A DNA stretch of 13,699 nucleotides. Origin: Frondihabitans sp. GTDB lineage: Bacteria; Actinomycetota; Actinomycetes; Actinomycetales; Microbacteriaceae. Position 1 is the first letter of the stretch. Every line of letters begins with the position of its first letter. This document shows, piece after piece, positions 1 to 8,622 of the stretch. The notes beneath the pieces are model-generated. The model was given only the letters and a program-made list of their open reading frames with translations, did not search any database and was not told the DNA's origin. The position numbers and the translations under genes were made by a program. The stretch covers positions 1 to 13,699 of the forward strand of contig JAODMX010000436.1 of NCBI GenBank assembly GCA_025464735.1. Reading direction: 5' to 3'.

Positions 1-1322
<1,322 letters not shown>

Positions 1323-1326
<4 letters not shown>

Positions 1327-2210
1327 GCGCGCTCGCTCTCGATGATGGAGCGGCCGGAGGCGATCGGCCGGCCTTCGGCGAGCGGCTCGCCACCGCGTTC
1401 GGCCGCTACGGCCACCTCTGCGTCGGCATCGATCCGCACCCCTATCTTCTCGAGGAGTGGGGCCTTCCGGTCTCGGCCGACGGTGCGCGCGAGTTCGGTC
1501 TTCGGGTGCTCGACGCGGCCGCGGGAGTCGCCCCGATCGTCAAGCCGCAGGTTGCCTTCTTCGAAAGATATGGGTCGGCAGGCTTCCGGGCCCTCGAAGC
1601 TGTTCTCGACCGTGCGCGCGAGACGGATCTCCTTGTGCTTGCCGACGCGAAGCGCGGCGACATCGGATCCACGATGGATTCCTACGCCGCAGCCTGGTTC
1701 GACGAAGAGTCCCCGTTGCGAGCAGACGCCGTGACCATTGCCGCCTATCAGGGTCTCGGGGCGAACGCCGGCTTCATCGCGAAGGCGCGTGCAACCGACA
1801 ACGGCGTTTTCGTGCTGGCCGCCACATCCAATCCAGAAGCGAAGGCGACTCAGACCGCGATTCTCGCTACGGGATCCACCGTGGCCAAAGGTATCGTCGG
1901 TGATGTGCACCACGAAAACCTCGCCGCCGATGCCGAGAACGCGGCGCTCGGATCGATCGGGGTTGTCCTCGGCGCGACGCTCGATCTGAGCGATTTCGGA
2001 ATCGACGCCTCCCAGCTCGTCGCCACGCCGATCCTCGCCCCCGGCTTCGGCGAACAAGGGGCGCTCTACTCCGACGTCCGCCGTCTCTACGGTGCGGCCG
2101 CCGGCAACGTGCTGGTATCAGCCTCCAGGTCGCTCGTCCGCGAGGGTCCCGCAACCGTCGTCGGCGCCATCCGGCAAGCCTCGAGCGAGGTGTCCGCATG
2201 CCTCGCATGA
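1323..2210 (+). CDS. pyrF: Orotidine 5'-phosphate decarboxylase (type 2)
   Basis: PyrF removes the carboxyl group of orotidine 5'-monophosphate to give UMP, the last step of de novo UMP synthesis, in the cytoplasm. The 295-residue TIM-barrel protein has the substrate-site strand CVGIDPHP (33-40), VKPQ (73-76) and the catalytic Asp/Lys/Asp signature [10 protein letters not shown] (108-117, with K110). Near the C-terminus APGFGEQG and VSASRSL form the usual phosphate-binding part. The [10 protein letters not shown] form and the length near 290 mark the type 2 subfamily common in actinobacteria, rather than the ~230-residue E. coli type. The start chosen is GTG at 1323, which overlaps the carB stop (GTGA) and has GGGAG at 1310-1314 as ribosome binding site. 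The 3' end overlaps the start region of the mIHF-gmk gene by 13 bases. No missing key residue is seen. Confidence 0.96.
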
Positions 2211-3127
2211 CCCCACCGCCCGTCGATCGGGCCGCTGCCGCCAAGGCCGCGGTCGCCGCCCGACGGGCCCGGGCCGAGGTCAAGCGCGACGTCGCCGAGC
2301 GACGACGCACGGCTCTCGAGGTCGCCGACACGGGCTGGACCGCGGAGGCCACCGCACCCGAGGCCACCCTCCGCGTGCGCGAACTCCTCACGAGCATCCC
2401 CGGCATCGGCCCCACTCGCGTTGTCCGCATCATGGAAGACCTCGGAATCGCAGGATCCAAACGCGTCGGCGGCCTCGGCGTGCGTCAGCGCGTCATCCTG
2501 GGTGATTGGCTCTCCCACCGTGAGGCCAAGGGGCGGCTCCGGTCGCGTCTCGTGGTCCTCGCCGGCCCGACGGCCGTGGGCAAGGGGACGGTGTCGAGCT
2601 ACATCCGCGAGAACTACCCCGACGTCCACCTCTCCGTCTCGGCGACCACGCGTCCGCCGCGGCCGGGTGAGATCGACGGCGTGCACTACTACTTCGTCGA
2701 CGACGACGAATTCGATCGCATGATCCGCGATCGCGAGCTCCTGGAGTACGCAACGGTGCACAACTCCCACCGCTACGGCACTCCACGACCGCCCATCGAC
2801 GCAGCGCTCGACCGCGGCCGGAGCGTCCTGCTGGAGATCGACCTGCAGGGCGCGCGCCAGGTTCGGGCCGTCATGCCCGAGGCCACGCTGGTGTTCCTGC
2901 TGCCTCCGACCTGGGAAGAGCTCGTGCGCCGCCTCATCGGCCGCGGCACCGAAGACAAGGCCGAACAACAGCGCCGCCTCGAAACCGCGAAGGTCGAATT
3001 GGCGGCTCAGGACGAGTTCGACGTCAAGATCGTGAACAACGACGTCAGCGAAGCCGCGCAAGAGGTCGTAGACTTGATGGCACTGCCCGCAGCGCATTCG
3101 AAGTCCGCGCGGGCTCACAAAGCTTAG
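2198..3127 (+). CDS. gmk: mIHF-guanylate kinase fusion protein
   Basis: This gene encodes 309 residues, about 100 more than a usual guanylate kinase (around 200). Residues ~113-296 are a complete kinase that converts GMP and ATP to GDP and ADP: P-loop GPTAVGKGT (123-131), GMP-binding [11 protein letters not shown] (148-158), GVHYYF (161-166), YGTP (193-196) and LEIDLQGAR (212-220). Residues ~10-106 resemble the actinobacterial integration host factor mIHF: a basic Ala/Arg helix ([15 protein letters not shown], 17-31), a helix-two-turn-helix-like [19 protein letters not shown] (66-84) and [11 protein letters not shown] (88-98). In Mycobacterium mIHF is a separate gene just upstream of gmk; here both are in one frame with no stop. 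ATG at 2198 has GAGG at 2187-2190; ATG at 2207 (ATGA with the pyrF stop) would shorten the product by three residues. Whether the fused domain still binds DNA is inference. Confidence 0.95.
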   Translation: MPRMTPPPVDRAAAAKAAVAARRARAEVKRDVAERRRTALEVADTGWTAEATAPEATLRVRELLTSIPGIGPTRVVRIMEDLGIAGSKRVGGLGVRQRVILGDWLSHREAKGRLRSRLVVLAGPTAVGKGTVSSYIRENYPDVHLSVSATTRPPRPGEIDGVHYYFVDDDEFDRMIRDRELLEYATVHNSHRYGTPRPPIDAALDRGRSVLLEIDLQGARQVRAVMPEATLVFLLPPTWEELVRRLIGRGTEDKAEQQRRLETAKVELAAQDEFDVKIVNNDVSEAAQEVVDLMALPAAHSKSARAHKA

Positions 3128-3135
3128 GAGGCACC

Positions 3136-3402
3136 ATGGCCGACAGAAACAAGGGCATCATCGACCCGCCCATCGACGACCTGCTCTCGAAGGTCGAGTC
3201 GAAGTACGCACTCGTCATCTTCGCGTCGAAGCGCGCGCGCCAGATCAACGACTACTACGCCGACCTCCACGAGGGCTCCCTCTTCGACAACGTCGGGCCC
3301 CTCGTCGACTCGACGATCGACGACAAGCCGCTCTCGGTCGCCATGCACGAGATCAACGAAGACAAGCTGATCGCGAAGGCCCTCGAGGTCGTCCCCGAGT
3401 AA
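3136..3402 (+). CDS. rpoZ: DNA-directed RNA polymerase omega subunit
   Basis: Omega is the small subunit that helps fold and hold the beta' subunit in RNA polymerase. The 88-residue protein shows the family core [26 protein letters not shown] (split here as [15 protein letters not shown] at about 13-27 followed by [11 protein letters not shown]) and the C-terminal [15 protein letters not shown] segment, which is the usual actinobacterial form (the core binds beta'). An excellent ribosome binding site AGGAGG lies at 3126-3131, overlapping the gmk stop codon (TAG 3125-3127), eight bases before the next start, so the ATG at 3136 is secure. It is the last gene of the carB-pyrF-gmk-rpoZ run and is followed ten bases later by a strong terminator hairpin. 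In most actinobacteria coaBC (dfp) follows here; it does not in this window. Confidence 0.96.
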   Translation: MADRNKGIIDPPIDDLLSKVESKYALVIFASKRARQINDYYADLHEGSLFDNVGPLVDSTIDDKPLSVAMHEINEDKLIAKALEVVPE

Positions 3403-3412
3403 CCTCCAGCGC

Positions 3413-3455
3413 GCAGAAGGGCGGTCCCGACTCAGTGTCGGGGCCGCCCTTCTGC
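3413..3455. terminator. Strong two-way terminator hairpin between rpoZ and the convergent acetyltransferase gene
   Basis: The sequence reads GCAGAAGGGCGG, T, CCCGAC, loop TCAGT, GTCGGG, G, CCGCCCTTCTGC. That is a 12-base-pair outer stem, a T-G wobble, a 6-base-pair inner stem and a 5-base loop: 19 stacked pairs. It starts 10 bases after the rpoZ stop. The outer stem carries TTCT on the 3' arm, but no long T tract follows on either strand, as is common for hairpin terminators of high-GC actinobacteria. The stop codon of the minus-strand acetyltransferase (3432-3434) lies in the loop, so the 3' half of the stem (plus-strand sense) encodes that protein's last residues. The near-symmetric hairpin would serve both transcripts. 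Confidence 0.85.
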
Positions 3456-4046
3456 ATGCCTGCGGCCGGTCGGGCGCAGGATCGGCCACGCGACGGGCGC
3501 TCGATCGTCGGTCGAAAGCAGGCCCGCGAGCCAATCGTCCTCAAGACCCTGCCTCCCTGAGGCGCCGAGGCGAGCGACACCTTCGAAGCGGAATCCGAGC
3601 TTCTGTGCGACTCTGGCCGAGGCGACGTTGCCACCGAACGCGCGCCAGGTGAGGCGCAGCAGGCCAAGACCCGCAGGATCCGGCTCGAACGCGAACGAGA
3701 CGACCTCGCGTCCCGCTTCGGGCAGCAGACCTTGTCCGCGAAACTCCGGCGCCATCCAGAAGCCGATTTCGCCTCGGCCCTCTCCCTTGATTTCGACGCC
3801 GATGACGCCGGCGAAGGCGCCATCCGTCTCGACGGCCCAGGTCGCGATCCTGCCGGTCAACCAGCCGTTCTCGCAGTAGTCGTGCACGTAGTCGAGAGCG
3901 TCCTGCACGCCGTAAGGGACCGGAATCGGTACTCGAGCCTGCAGCTCCGGATCCTGACATGCCGCAGTGATCGCCGCGACATCGCCGTCGTGGGGCGCCC
4001 GGAGCGTGAGTCGCTCGGTGCGAAGTTCCACTTTCTCCATGATCAT
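3432..4046 (-). CDS. GNAT-family N-acetyltransferase (RimJ/RimL-like)
   Basis: The protein is a GCN5-related acetyltransferase of about 204 residues; such enzymes move an acetyl group from acetyl-CoA to an amine on a protein or small molecule. The substrate cannot be told. The layout is typical of the RimJ/RimL-like branch: opening LRTERLTLRAP (8-18), GEIGFWMAPEFRGQG (92-106) with the acetyl-CoA pyrophosphate loop R-G-Q-G (103-106), and NVASARVAQKLGFRFEGVAR (140-159). The frame is open upstream to an ATG at 4208, but that extension is a low-complexity Pro/Ala/Arg stretch made by the repeat block, so I prefer ATG at 4046 (weak GGTAG upstream); 4040 and 4061 are also possible. It is the only minus-strand gene in the window and stands where coaBC is expected. 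No clear promoter is visible. Confidence 0.85.
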   Translation of the reverse strand: MIMEKVELRTERLTLRAPHDGDVAAITAACQDPELQARVPIPVPYGVQDALDYVHDYCENGWLTGRIATWAVETDGAFAGVIGVEIKGEGRGEIGFWMAPEFRGQGLLPEAGREVVSFAFEPDPAGLGLLRLTWRAFGGNVASARVAQKLGFRFEGVARLGASGRQGLEDDWLAGLLSTDDRAPVAWPILRPTGRRHAEGRPRH

Positions 4047-4057
4047 CGACGCTACCG

Positions 4058-4213
4058 GCATGCCTGCCCCAGCCCGGGATGCGCGCCCGCACCGCGCGCT
4101 GCACCCCGTTCCGCGCGAGGAACCCCCGCGCGGCAGGGCTGCTCGCCCGAGCGGGGGTGCAGGCGAGACGGACGGAGGTGCGGGCAGCGCGGAACGGGGT
4201 GCGGGCATGCGTC
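4058..4213. repeat. GC-rich inverted- and tandem-repeat block upstream of metK
   Basis: This block lies in the 274-base divergent gap between the acetyltransferase and metK. It contains a perfect 16-base inverted repeat, GCACCCCGTTCCGCGC (4099-4114) and GCGCGGAACGGGGTGC (4187-4202), with an 8-base inner pair ACCCCCGC (4120-4127) and GCGGGGGT (4151-4158). An outer related pair, GCATGCCTGCCCC (from 4059) and GGGGTGCGGGCATGC (4196-4210), is imperfect. On the right side three copies of a loose 21-base unit share the core GGTGC-GG, with GGTGC at 4156, 4177 and 4198, exactly 21 apart. No open reading frame here resembles a known protein. Its role is unknown; a decayed mobile palindromic element or a folding nucleoid/transcription barrier are both possible. 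Confidence 0.6.
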
Positions 4214-4254
4214 GGCGGAAGACGACCGCCCGGGGAGTGTCGGTGGGTCGGCGC

Positions 4255-4260
4255 TAGAGT
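4255..4260 (+). promoter_or_regulatory. Putative -10 element of the metK promoter
   Basis: TAGAGT at 4255-4260 fits the actinobacterial housekeeping -10 pattern TANNNT and is the best such match in the 274-base gap before metK. No good -35 is visible 16-19 bases upstream (the region is AGTGTCGG-like). A start of transcription near 4267 would give a leader of about 54 bases ending in a good ribosome binding site, GAGGA at 4311-4315. The leader has only a weak 5-base-pair hairpin (GGGGC 4273-4277 with GCCCC 4288-4292) and no visible S-adenosylmethionine riboswitch. This is inference from sequence pattern alone. Confidence 0.4.
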
Positions 4261-4320
4261 TGTGACGTCGCCGGGGCTCTGCCCGCGGCCCCTGTCCCGC
4301 ACCGTCTCCTGAGGAATTCC

Positions 4321-5526
4321 GTGACTTCTGCCCTCCGTCTCTTCACTTCCGAGTCCGTCACCGAGGGGCACCCCGACAAGATCTGCGACCAGATCTCCGA
4401 TCGCATCCTCGACGCTCTGCTGACGGAAGATCCGCACAGCCGCGTCGCCGTCGAAACTCTCGTCACCACGGGCCTCGTACATGTTGCGGGCGAGGTCACG
4501 ACCACCGGCTACGTCGACATTCCGACGATCGTGCGAGACCTGATCACCGGCATCGGCTACAACGACTCCTCGGTCAGTTTCGACGGTCGCACCTGCGGTG
4601 TCGAGGTCTCGATCGGTGCGCAGTCGCCCGACATCGCGCAGGGCGTCGACCAGGCGCTGGAGGCTCGCACCGGTCAGACGACCGACGACGCACTCAGCCT
4701 TCAGGGCGCTGGCGACCAGGGCATCATGTTCGGCTTCGCCACCACCGAGACGCCCCAGCTCATGCCGCTGCCGATCTGGCTCGCCCACCGTCTTGCCGAG
4801 CGCCTCGCCTTCGTGCGAAAAGACGGCATCCTCTCCTACCTCCGGCCCGATGGCAAAACCCAGGTCACAGTCGGCTACGACGGATACGAGCCGAAGACCA
4901 TCGACACCGTCGTGCTGTCCACGCAGCACGCACCGAGCGTGTCGATGGAGCAGCTCGAGCGCGAGGTCATCGAGCACGTCATCCGGCCCGTGCTCGCCGA
5001 CGAGGCTCCCGGGCTCGACACGACAGCAACGAAATTCATCATCAACCCCACTGGCCGCTTCGAGATCGGAGGCCCGCAGGGCGACGCCGGGCTCACCGGT
5101 CGCAAGGTCATCGTCGACACCTACGGCGGCGCGTCCCGCCACGGCGGCGGCGCGTTCTCGGGCAAAGACCCGTCGAAAGTCGACCGCTCCGCCGCCTACG
5201 CCATGCGCTGGGTCGCGAAAAACGCCGTGGCCGCCGGGTTCGCCGAGCGCCTCGAGGTCCAGATCGCCTACGCCATCGGCCGCGCCGCACCAGTCGGCCT
5301 GTACGTCGAGACCTTCGACACCGGTCATGTCTCCAACGACGTCATCATCGAAGCGATCACGACGGTCTTCGATCTTCGTCCGGCCGCGATCATCCGTGAC
5401 CTCGACCTCCTCCGGCCCATCTACGGTCAGACCTCGACCTACGGTCATTTCGGTCGCGAACTCCCCGACTTCACCTGGGAACGCCTCGACCGCGTCGACG
5501 CCCTCCGCGCAGCGGCCGGCCTCTAA
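4321..5526 (+). CDS. metK: S-adenosylmethionine synthase
   Basis: MetK joins methionine and ATP to make S-adenosylmethionine, the cell's main methyl donor, in the cytoplasm. The 401-residue protein has full family length and its signatures in order: [13 protein letters not shown] (8-20, ATP and metal binding), [10 protein letters not shown] (129-138, the adenine/ATP motif), and the P-loop-like GGGAFSGKD (275-283) followed by KVDRSAAY. The start is a GTG at 4321 with GAGGA at 4311-4315, and no in-frame upstream alternative fits the family alignment better. It heads the metK-priA-fmt-rsmB run; the gap to priA is 11 bases. RsmB, encoded three genes downstream, uses its product. No defect is seen. 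Confidence 0.97.
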   Translation: MTSALRLFTSESVTEGHPDKICDQISDRILDALLTEDPHSRVAVETLVTTGLVHVAGEVTTTGYVDIPTIVRDLITGIGYNDSSVSFDGRTCGVEVSIGAQSPDIAQGVDQALEARTGQTTDDALSLQGAGDQGIMFGFATTETPQLMPLPIWLAHRLAERLAFVRKDGILSYLRPDGKTQVTVGYDGYEPKTIDTVVLSTQHAPSVSMEQLEREVIEHVIRPVLADEAPGLDTTATKFIINPTGRFEIGGPQGDAGLTGRKVIVDTYGGASRHGGGAFSGKDPSKVDRSAAYAMRWVAKNAVAAGFAERLEVQIAYAIGRAAPVGLYVETFDTGHVSNDVIIEAITTVFDLRPAAIIRDLDLLRPIYGQTSTYGHFGRELPDFTWERLDRVDALRAAAGL

Positions 5527-5537
5527 GGGGCGATTCC

Positions 5538-7589
5538 GTGGCCCGAGCTGTAGCGCGGGTGCTGGTCGACACTCCGCTCCCGCAGCTCGACCGGCTGTTC
5601 GACTACGCCGTGCCCGAGCGCTTCCGCGCCGAGATCGGGCCGGGCATGCGGGTCAAGGTTCCGCTGCGCTCCGCGGGTCGCGTTGCCGACGGCTTCGTCG
5701 TCGAGGTGGCGGAGACGAGCGAGCACGAAGGGTCGCTGAGCGAGATCGAAGACCTCGTCTCGACCGTGCCCGTGCTGGCGCCGGAGGTCTGGCGGCTGGC
5801 CAGGGCTCTGGCCGATCGGGCAGGCGGCTCCGCGAGCGACGTCCTTCGACTGGCCGTGCCCACCCGCCAGGTGCGGGTCGAGAAGGCGTGGCTGGCGGCC
5901 CGCGCGGCGCCGGCCGAGGCATCAGCGGCACAGCCGACCGGTGACCCGGCAGAGCGAGAAAGCGCCGCAGAGAGCGAAGGCGACCCAGAGGATCCTGAGC
6001 TCTCCCGCTTTGGTGTCGCGGCCTACCGCTCGGTCGATTTGCTGTCGGCCGTCGCGAATCGGGCGCGCCTGGCCCTCGACGCCGTGCCGCTCCTCGTCGA
6101 GCTGCCCGGCGGTCTCTGGGTCGGCCAGTGGGCCGTCACCCTCGCCGAACTTGCCGCCGCCACGCTCGGTCGAGGGGAGAACGCGATCCTCGCAGTTCCC
6201 GACTATCGCGACCAGGAGCAGCTGGTGCTCGCTCTCGAGGCCGTCCTGCCGCAGAAGTCCGTGGTGCGACTCGACTCGAAACAGTCCAACCCCGACCGGT
6301 ACCGGGCACTGCTCCGGGCTCGCGGCACCGAGCCCCTGGTGCTCGTCGGCAACCGATCGGTCCTCCTCGCCCCGTCGGCGGCCCTCGGTCTGATCGCCGT
6401 CTGGGACGATGGTGATCCTCTGTTCTCCGAGCCGCTCAGCCCCTACGTCCACGCTCGCGACACAGCGCTCCTCCGCTGCGAGCAGCAGAAGCCTGCCCTC
6501 GTCTTCGCCGGCCACGCCCGCAGCACCGACGTGCAGCGTCTTGTCGAGATCGGGTGGCTCACCGAGGTGACCCCCGATCCGAGGTATCAGCCGAGGGTCA
6601 TCCCGACCACGCATCAGGGTTCGCGCGAGGGGTTCGCGGCCAACGCCCGGATCCCGTCCGCGGCCTGGGCCGAGGCCAAGGCCGGGGTCGAGTTCGGGCC
6701 CGTGCTGGTACAGGTGGCTCACCCGGGGTATGCCCCACGACTCGCCTGCGCCGAGTGCGCCGACACCGCCCGGTGTCGACGCTGCAGCGGCCCCCTGCAG
6801 AAGAAGAACGCGGCCGCCACACCGGCTTGCGCCTGGTGCGGCGCCCTCGCCATCGACTGGCGCTGCAGCACCTGCGAGAACACGACCATGCGCACGGTCG
6901 GCACCGGTGCGGGGCGGACCGCCGACGAGCTCGGGCGCGCTTTCCCGGGTGTCAAGGTGATCGTCTCCGACGGAACCCGCTCGCTCACCCGCATCGACGA
7001 CGAGCCGGCCATCGTCGTCGCGACTCGAGGTGCCGAACCCATCGCCCCGGGCGGCTACCGCGCGACCCTCCTCCTCGACGGCGAACGGATGCTCGCCCGC
7101 GAGAGCCTGCGCGTCGCCGAAGACTGCCTGCGCTGGTGGGCCGACGCCACAGCCCTCACGGCACGCCGCGCACCCATCTTCCTGGTCGGGGTCGGGGGAG
7201 CCCTGGCATCCGCTCTCTCCACCTGGAACCTCGCCCGCTTCGCTTCCTCCGAGCTCGCCGACCGCCGGCTCCTGCGCTTCCCACCAGCGATCCGGGTCGC
7301 CACCCTGACCGGTCAGACGGCGACCGTGGAGCGTGCGCTGGCCGATCTGCCCGACGACATCCGGGCCGAAACCCTCGGCCCCGTCGATGTCGAGGGCGGC
7401 ACCGTGCGGGCCATCGTTCGCTTCGACTTCGCCCGCGGGGCGGAGGTCGCCTCCCTGCTCCGCGGCCAGGTCATCCGAGCGGCAACCGACCGCCGACGCA
7501 TCCCGGGCGACCCTCGCGGTTCGAACCCGCGCCGCGCCGTCCCTACACTCAAGGTGCGGTTCGACGACGTCGAGCCGTTCACCGATTGA
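5538..7589 (+). CDS. priA: Replication restart protein PriA, actinobacterial form without helicase motifs
   Basis: In model bacteria PriA recognises stalled replication forks and loads the replisome. The 683-residue protein begins with the PriA 3'-DNA-binding domain (ARVLVDTPLPQLDRLFDY, 6-23; GMRVKVPLRSAGRVADGFVV, 36-55 read in two parts). The zinc-binding insert is complete: four CxxC pairs at C404/C407, C413/C416, C431/C434 and C443/C446. The helicase core is degenerate. No Walker A GxGKT loop is found where expected (the region is LPGGLWVGQWAV, 189-200), and the DExH box is replaced by WDDGD (289-293). This is the known state of PriA in actinobacteria, which probably has no helicase activity. 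A Glu/Ala-rich linker lies at about 125-155. GTG at 5538 has AAGGGG at 5525-5530, overlapping the metK stop. Confidence 0.92.
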   Translation: MARAVARVLVDTPLPQLDRLFDYAVPERFRAEIGPGMRVKVPLRSAGRVADGFVVEVAETSEHEGSLSEIEDLVSTVPVLAPEVWRLARALADRAGGSASDVLRLAVPTRQVRVEKAWLAARAAPAEASAAQPTGDPAERESAAESEGDPEDPELSRFGVAAYRSVDLLSAVANRARLALDAVPLLVELPGGLWVGQWAVTLAELAAATLGRGENAILAVPDYRDQEQLVLALEAVLPQKSVVRLDSKQSNPDRYRALLRARGTEPLVLVGNRSVLLAPSAALGLIAVWDDGDPLFSEPLSPYVHARDTALLRCEQQKPALVFAGHARSTDVQRLVEIGWLTEVTPDPRYQPRVIPTTHQGSREGFAANARIPSAAWAEAKAGVEFGPVLVQVAHPGYAPRLACAECADTARCRRCSGPLQKKNAAATPACAWCGALAIDWRCSTCENTTMRTVGTGAGRTADELGRAFPGVKVIVSDGTRSLTRIDDEPAIVVATRGAEPIAPGGYRATLLLDGERMLARESLRVAEDCLRWWADATALTARRAPIFLVGVGGALASALSTWNLARFASSELADRRLLRFPPAIRVATLTGQTATVERALADLPDDIRAETLGPVDVEGGTVRAIVRFDFARGAEVASLLRGQVIRAATDRRRIPGDPRGSNPRRAVPTLKVRFDDVEPFTD

Positions 7590-7602
7590 TTCAGGAATCC
7601 TT

Positions 7603-8622
7603 GTGCGCCTCGTCTTCGCAGGCAGCCCCGCTGCCGCAGTCCCGTCCCTCCGTGCCCTCGCGGGGAGCTCGCACGATGTGGTGGCCGTGCTCACCCGCGA
7701 CGACACTCCGCAGGGGCGCAAACGAACTCTGACACCGACCCCCGTGGCCGCCGCTGCCGACGAACTCGGTCTTCCCGTGATCAAGACACGCCGAATCACC
7801 GAGGAGGTGACGGCCGCGATCGCCGCAACAGAGGCCGACCTCGGCGTCATCGTCGCGTATGGCGCGCTCCTCCGCGAACCGCTGCTCTCCACCCCCCGGC
7901 TCGGCTGGATCAACCTCCACTTCTCGTTGCTGCCCCGCTGGCGCGGCGCGGCGCCCGTCCAACGCGCCCTGATCGCCGGCGACGCGTCGACCGGAGCGAT
8001 GGTCTTCCAGCTCGTCGCCGAACTCGACGCGGGTGTCGTGCACGGCACTCTTCTGCGGGACCTCGACGGCGACGAGACGGCCGGCTTCCTGCTCGACGAG
8101 CTCTCCCAGACCGGTGCCGCGCTGCTTTCCGGCGTCGTCGATTCACTTGCCGCCGGCACGTCCGAGCCGATGGCCCAGACGGGCGAGGTGACCCTCGCGC
8201 CGAAGCTGACCCTCGACGACGGCCTCCTCGACTTCACACAGTCGGCCGATGTCGTCGTCAATCGCTACCGCGGCGTAACTCCGGAGCCGGGAGCATTCTC
8301 AGAGATCGGAGGTGTCCGCCTCAAGATCCTCGATCTGCGACGCGCTGACCGTGTCGGCACCTCCGCTGACACGTTCCCCGACCTGACCGCCACAGGCGCG
8401 AAGCCCGTCCGCACTGCCGGCGCCGCTTCCGGCCAGGCGGAGCCTCCGCTCGCCCCGGGTCGGGTCGTCCTCGCGGGTCGCCGCGTGCTGGTCGGTACCG
8501 CCACCGACGCCGTCGAACTCGTCGCGGTCCAACCGGCCGGCAAGAAACTCATGCCGGCGGCCGACTGGATCCGAGGCGTTCCCGACCGCGAATCACTCCG
8601 GTTCGACGAGGTCACCTCATGA
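7603..8622 (+). CDS. fmt: Methionyl-tRNA formyltransferase
   Basis: Fmt transfers a formyl group from 10-formyltetrahydrofolate to initiator methionyl-tRNA, the step that marks the bacterial start tRNA. The 339-residue product opens with RLVFAGSPAAAVPSL (2-16), the Rossmann/folate start. It has the catalytic core INLHFSLLPRWRGAAPVQ (103-120) with N104 and H106, and D142 in ELDAGVVH (140-147); these match N106, H108 and D144 of E. coli Fmt. The C-terminal OB-like tRNA-binding domain contains an Ala/Gly/Pro-rich insert at about 265-285. The frame is open far upstream, but that part overlaps priA. GTG at 7603 is chosen because AGGAA lies at 7593-7597 and the family N-terminus starts there. It begins 13 bases after priA and ends in an ATGA overlap with rsmB. 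Confidence 0.95.
   Translation: MRLVFAGSPAAAVPSLRALAGSSHDVVAVLTRDDTPQGRKRTLTPTPVAAAADELGLPVIKTRRITEEVTAAIAATEADLGVIVAYGALLREPLLSTPRLGWINLHFSLLPRWRGAAPVQRALIAGDASTGAMVFQLVAELDAGVVHGTLLRDLDGDETAGFLLDELSQTGAALLSGVVDSLAAGTSEPMAQTGEVTLAPKLTLDDGLLDFTQSADVVVNRYRGVTPEPGAFSEIGGVRLKILDLRRADRVGTSADTFPDLTATGAKPVRTAGAASGQAEPPLAPGRVVLAGRRVLVGTATDAVELVAVQPAGKKLMPAADWIRGVPDRESLRFDEVTS

Noticed and set aside
4047..4208. An N-terminal extension of the acetyltransferase starting at 4208.
   Set aside because: It is Pro/Ala/Arg low-complexity made by the repeat block; the family N-terminus (LRTERLTLRAP) begins about eight residues after the later ATG at 4046.
4261..4320. A possible S-adenosylmethionine riboswitch before metK.
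   Set aside because: The likely leader is only about 54 bases with one weak 5-pair hairpin; no known SAM riboswitch layout can be drawn.
3541..5448. A 635-codon open frame on the minus strand across the acetyltransferase region and metK.
   Set aside because: It is a shadow of metK and the acetyltransferase, with a low-complexity Arg/Gly-rich product and no recognisable domain.
7333..7602. Upstream in-frame extension of fmt from 7333.
   Set aside because: It overlaps priA in another frame and does not resemble the Fmt N-terminus, which begins at the GTG at 7603 with a good ribosome binding site.
5922..8261. A 779-codon open frame on the minus strand across priA and fmt.
   Set aside because: It is antisense to two clearly recognised genes, its composition is Arg/Ser/Gly-rich as expected from high-GC antisense frames, and it shows no known motif.
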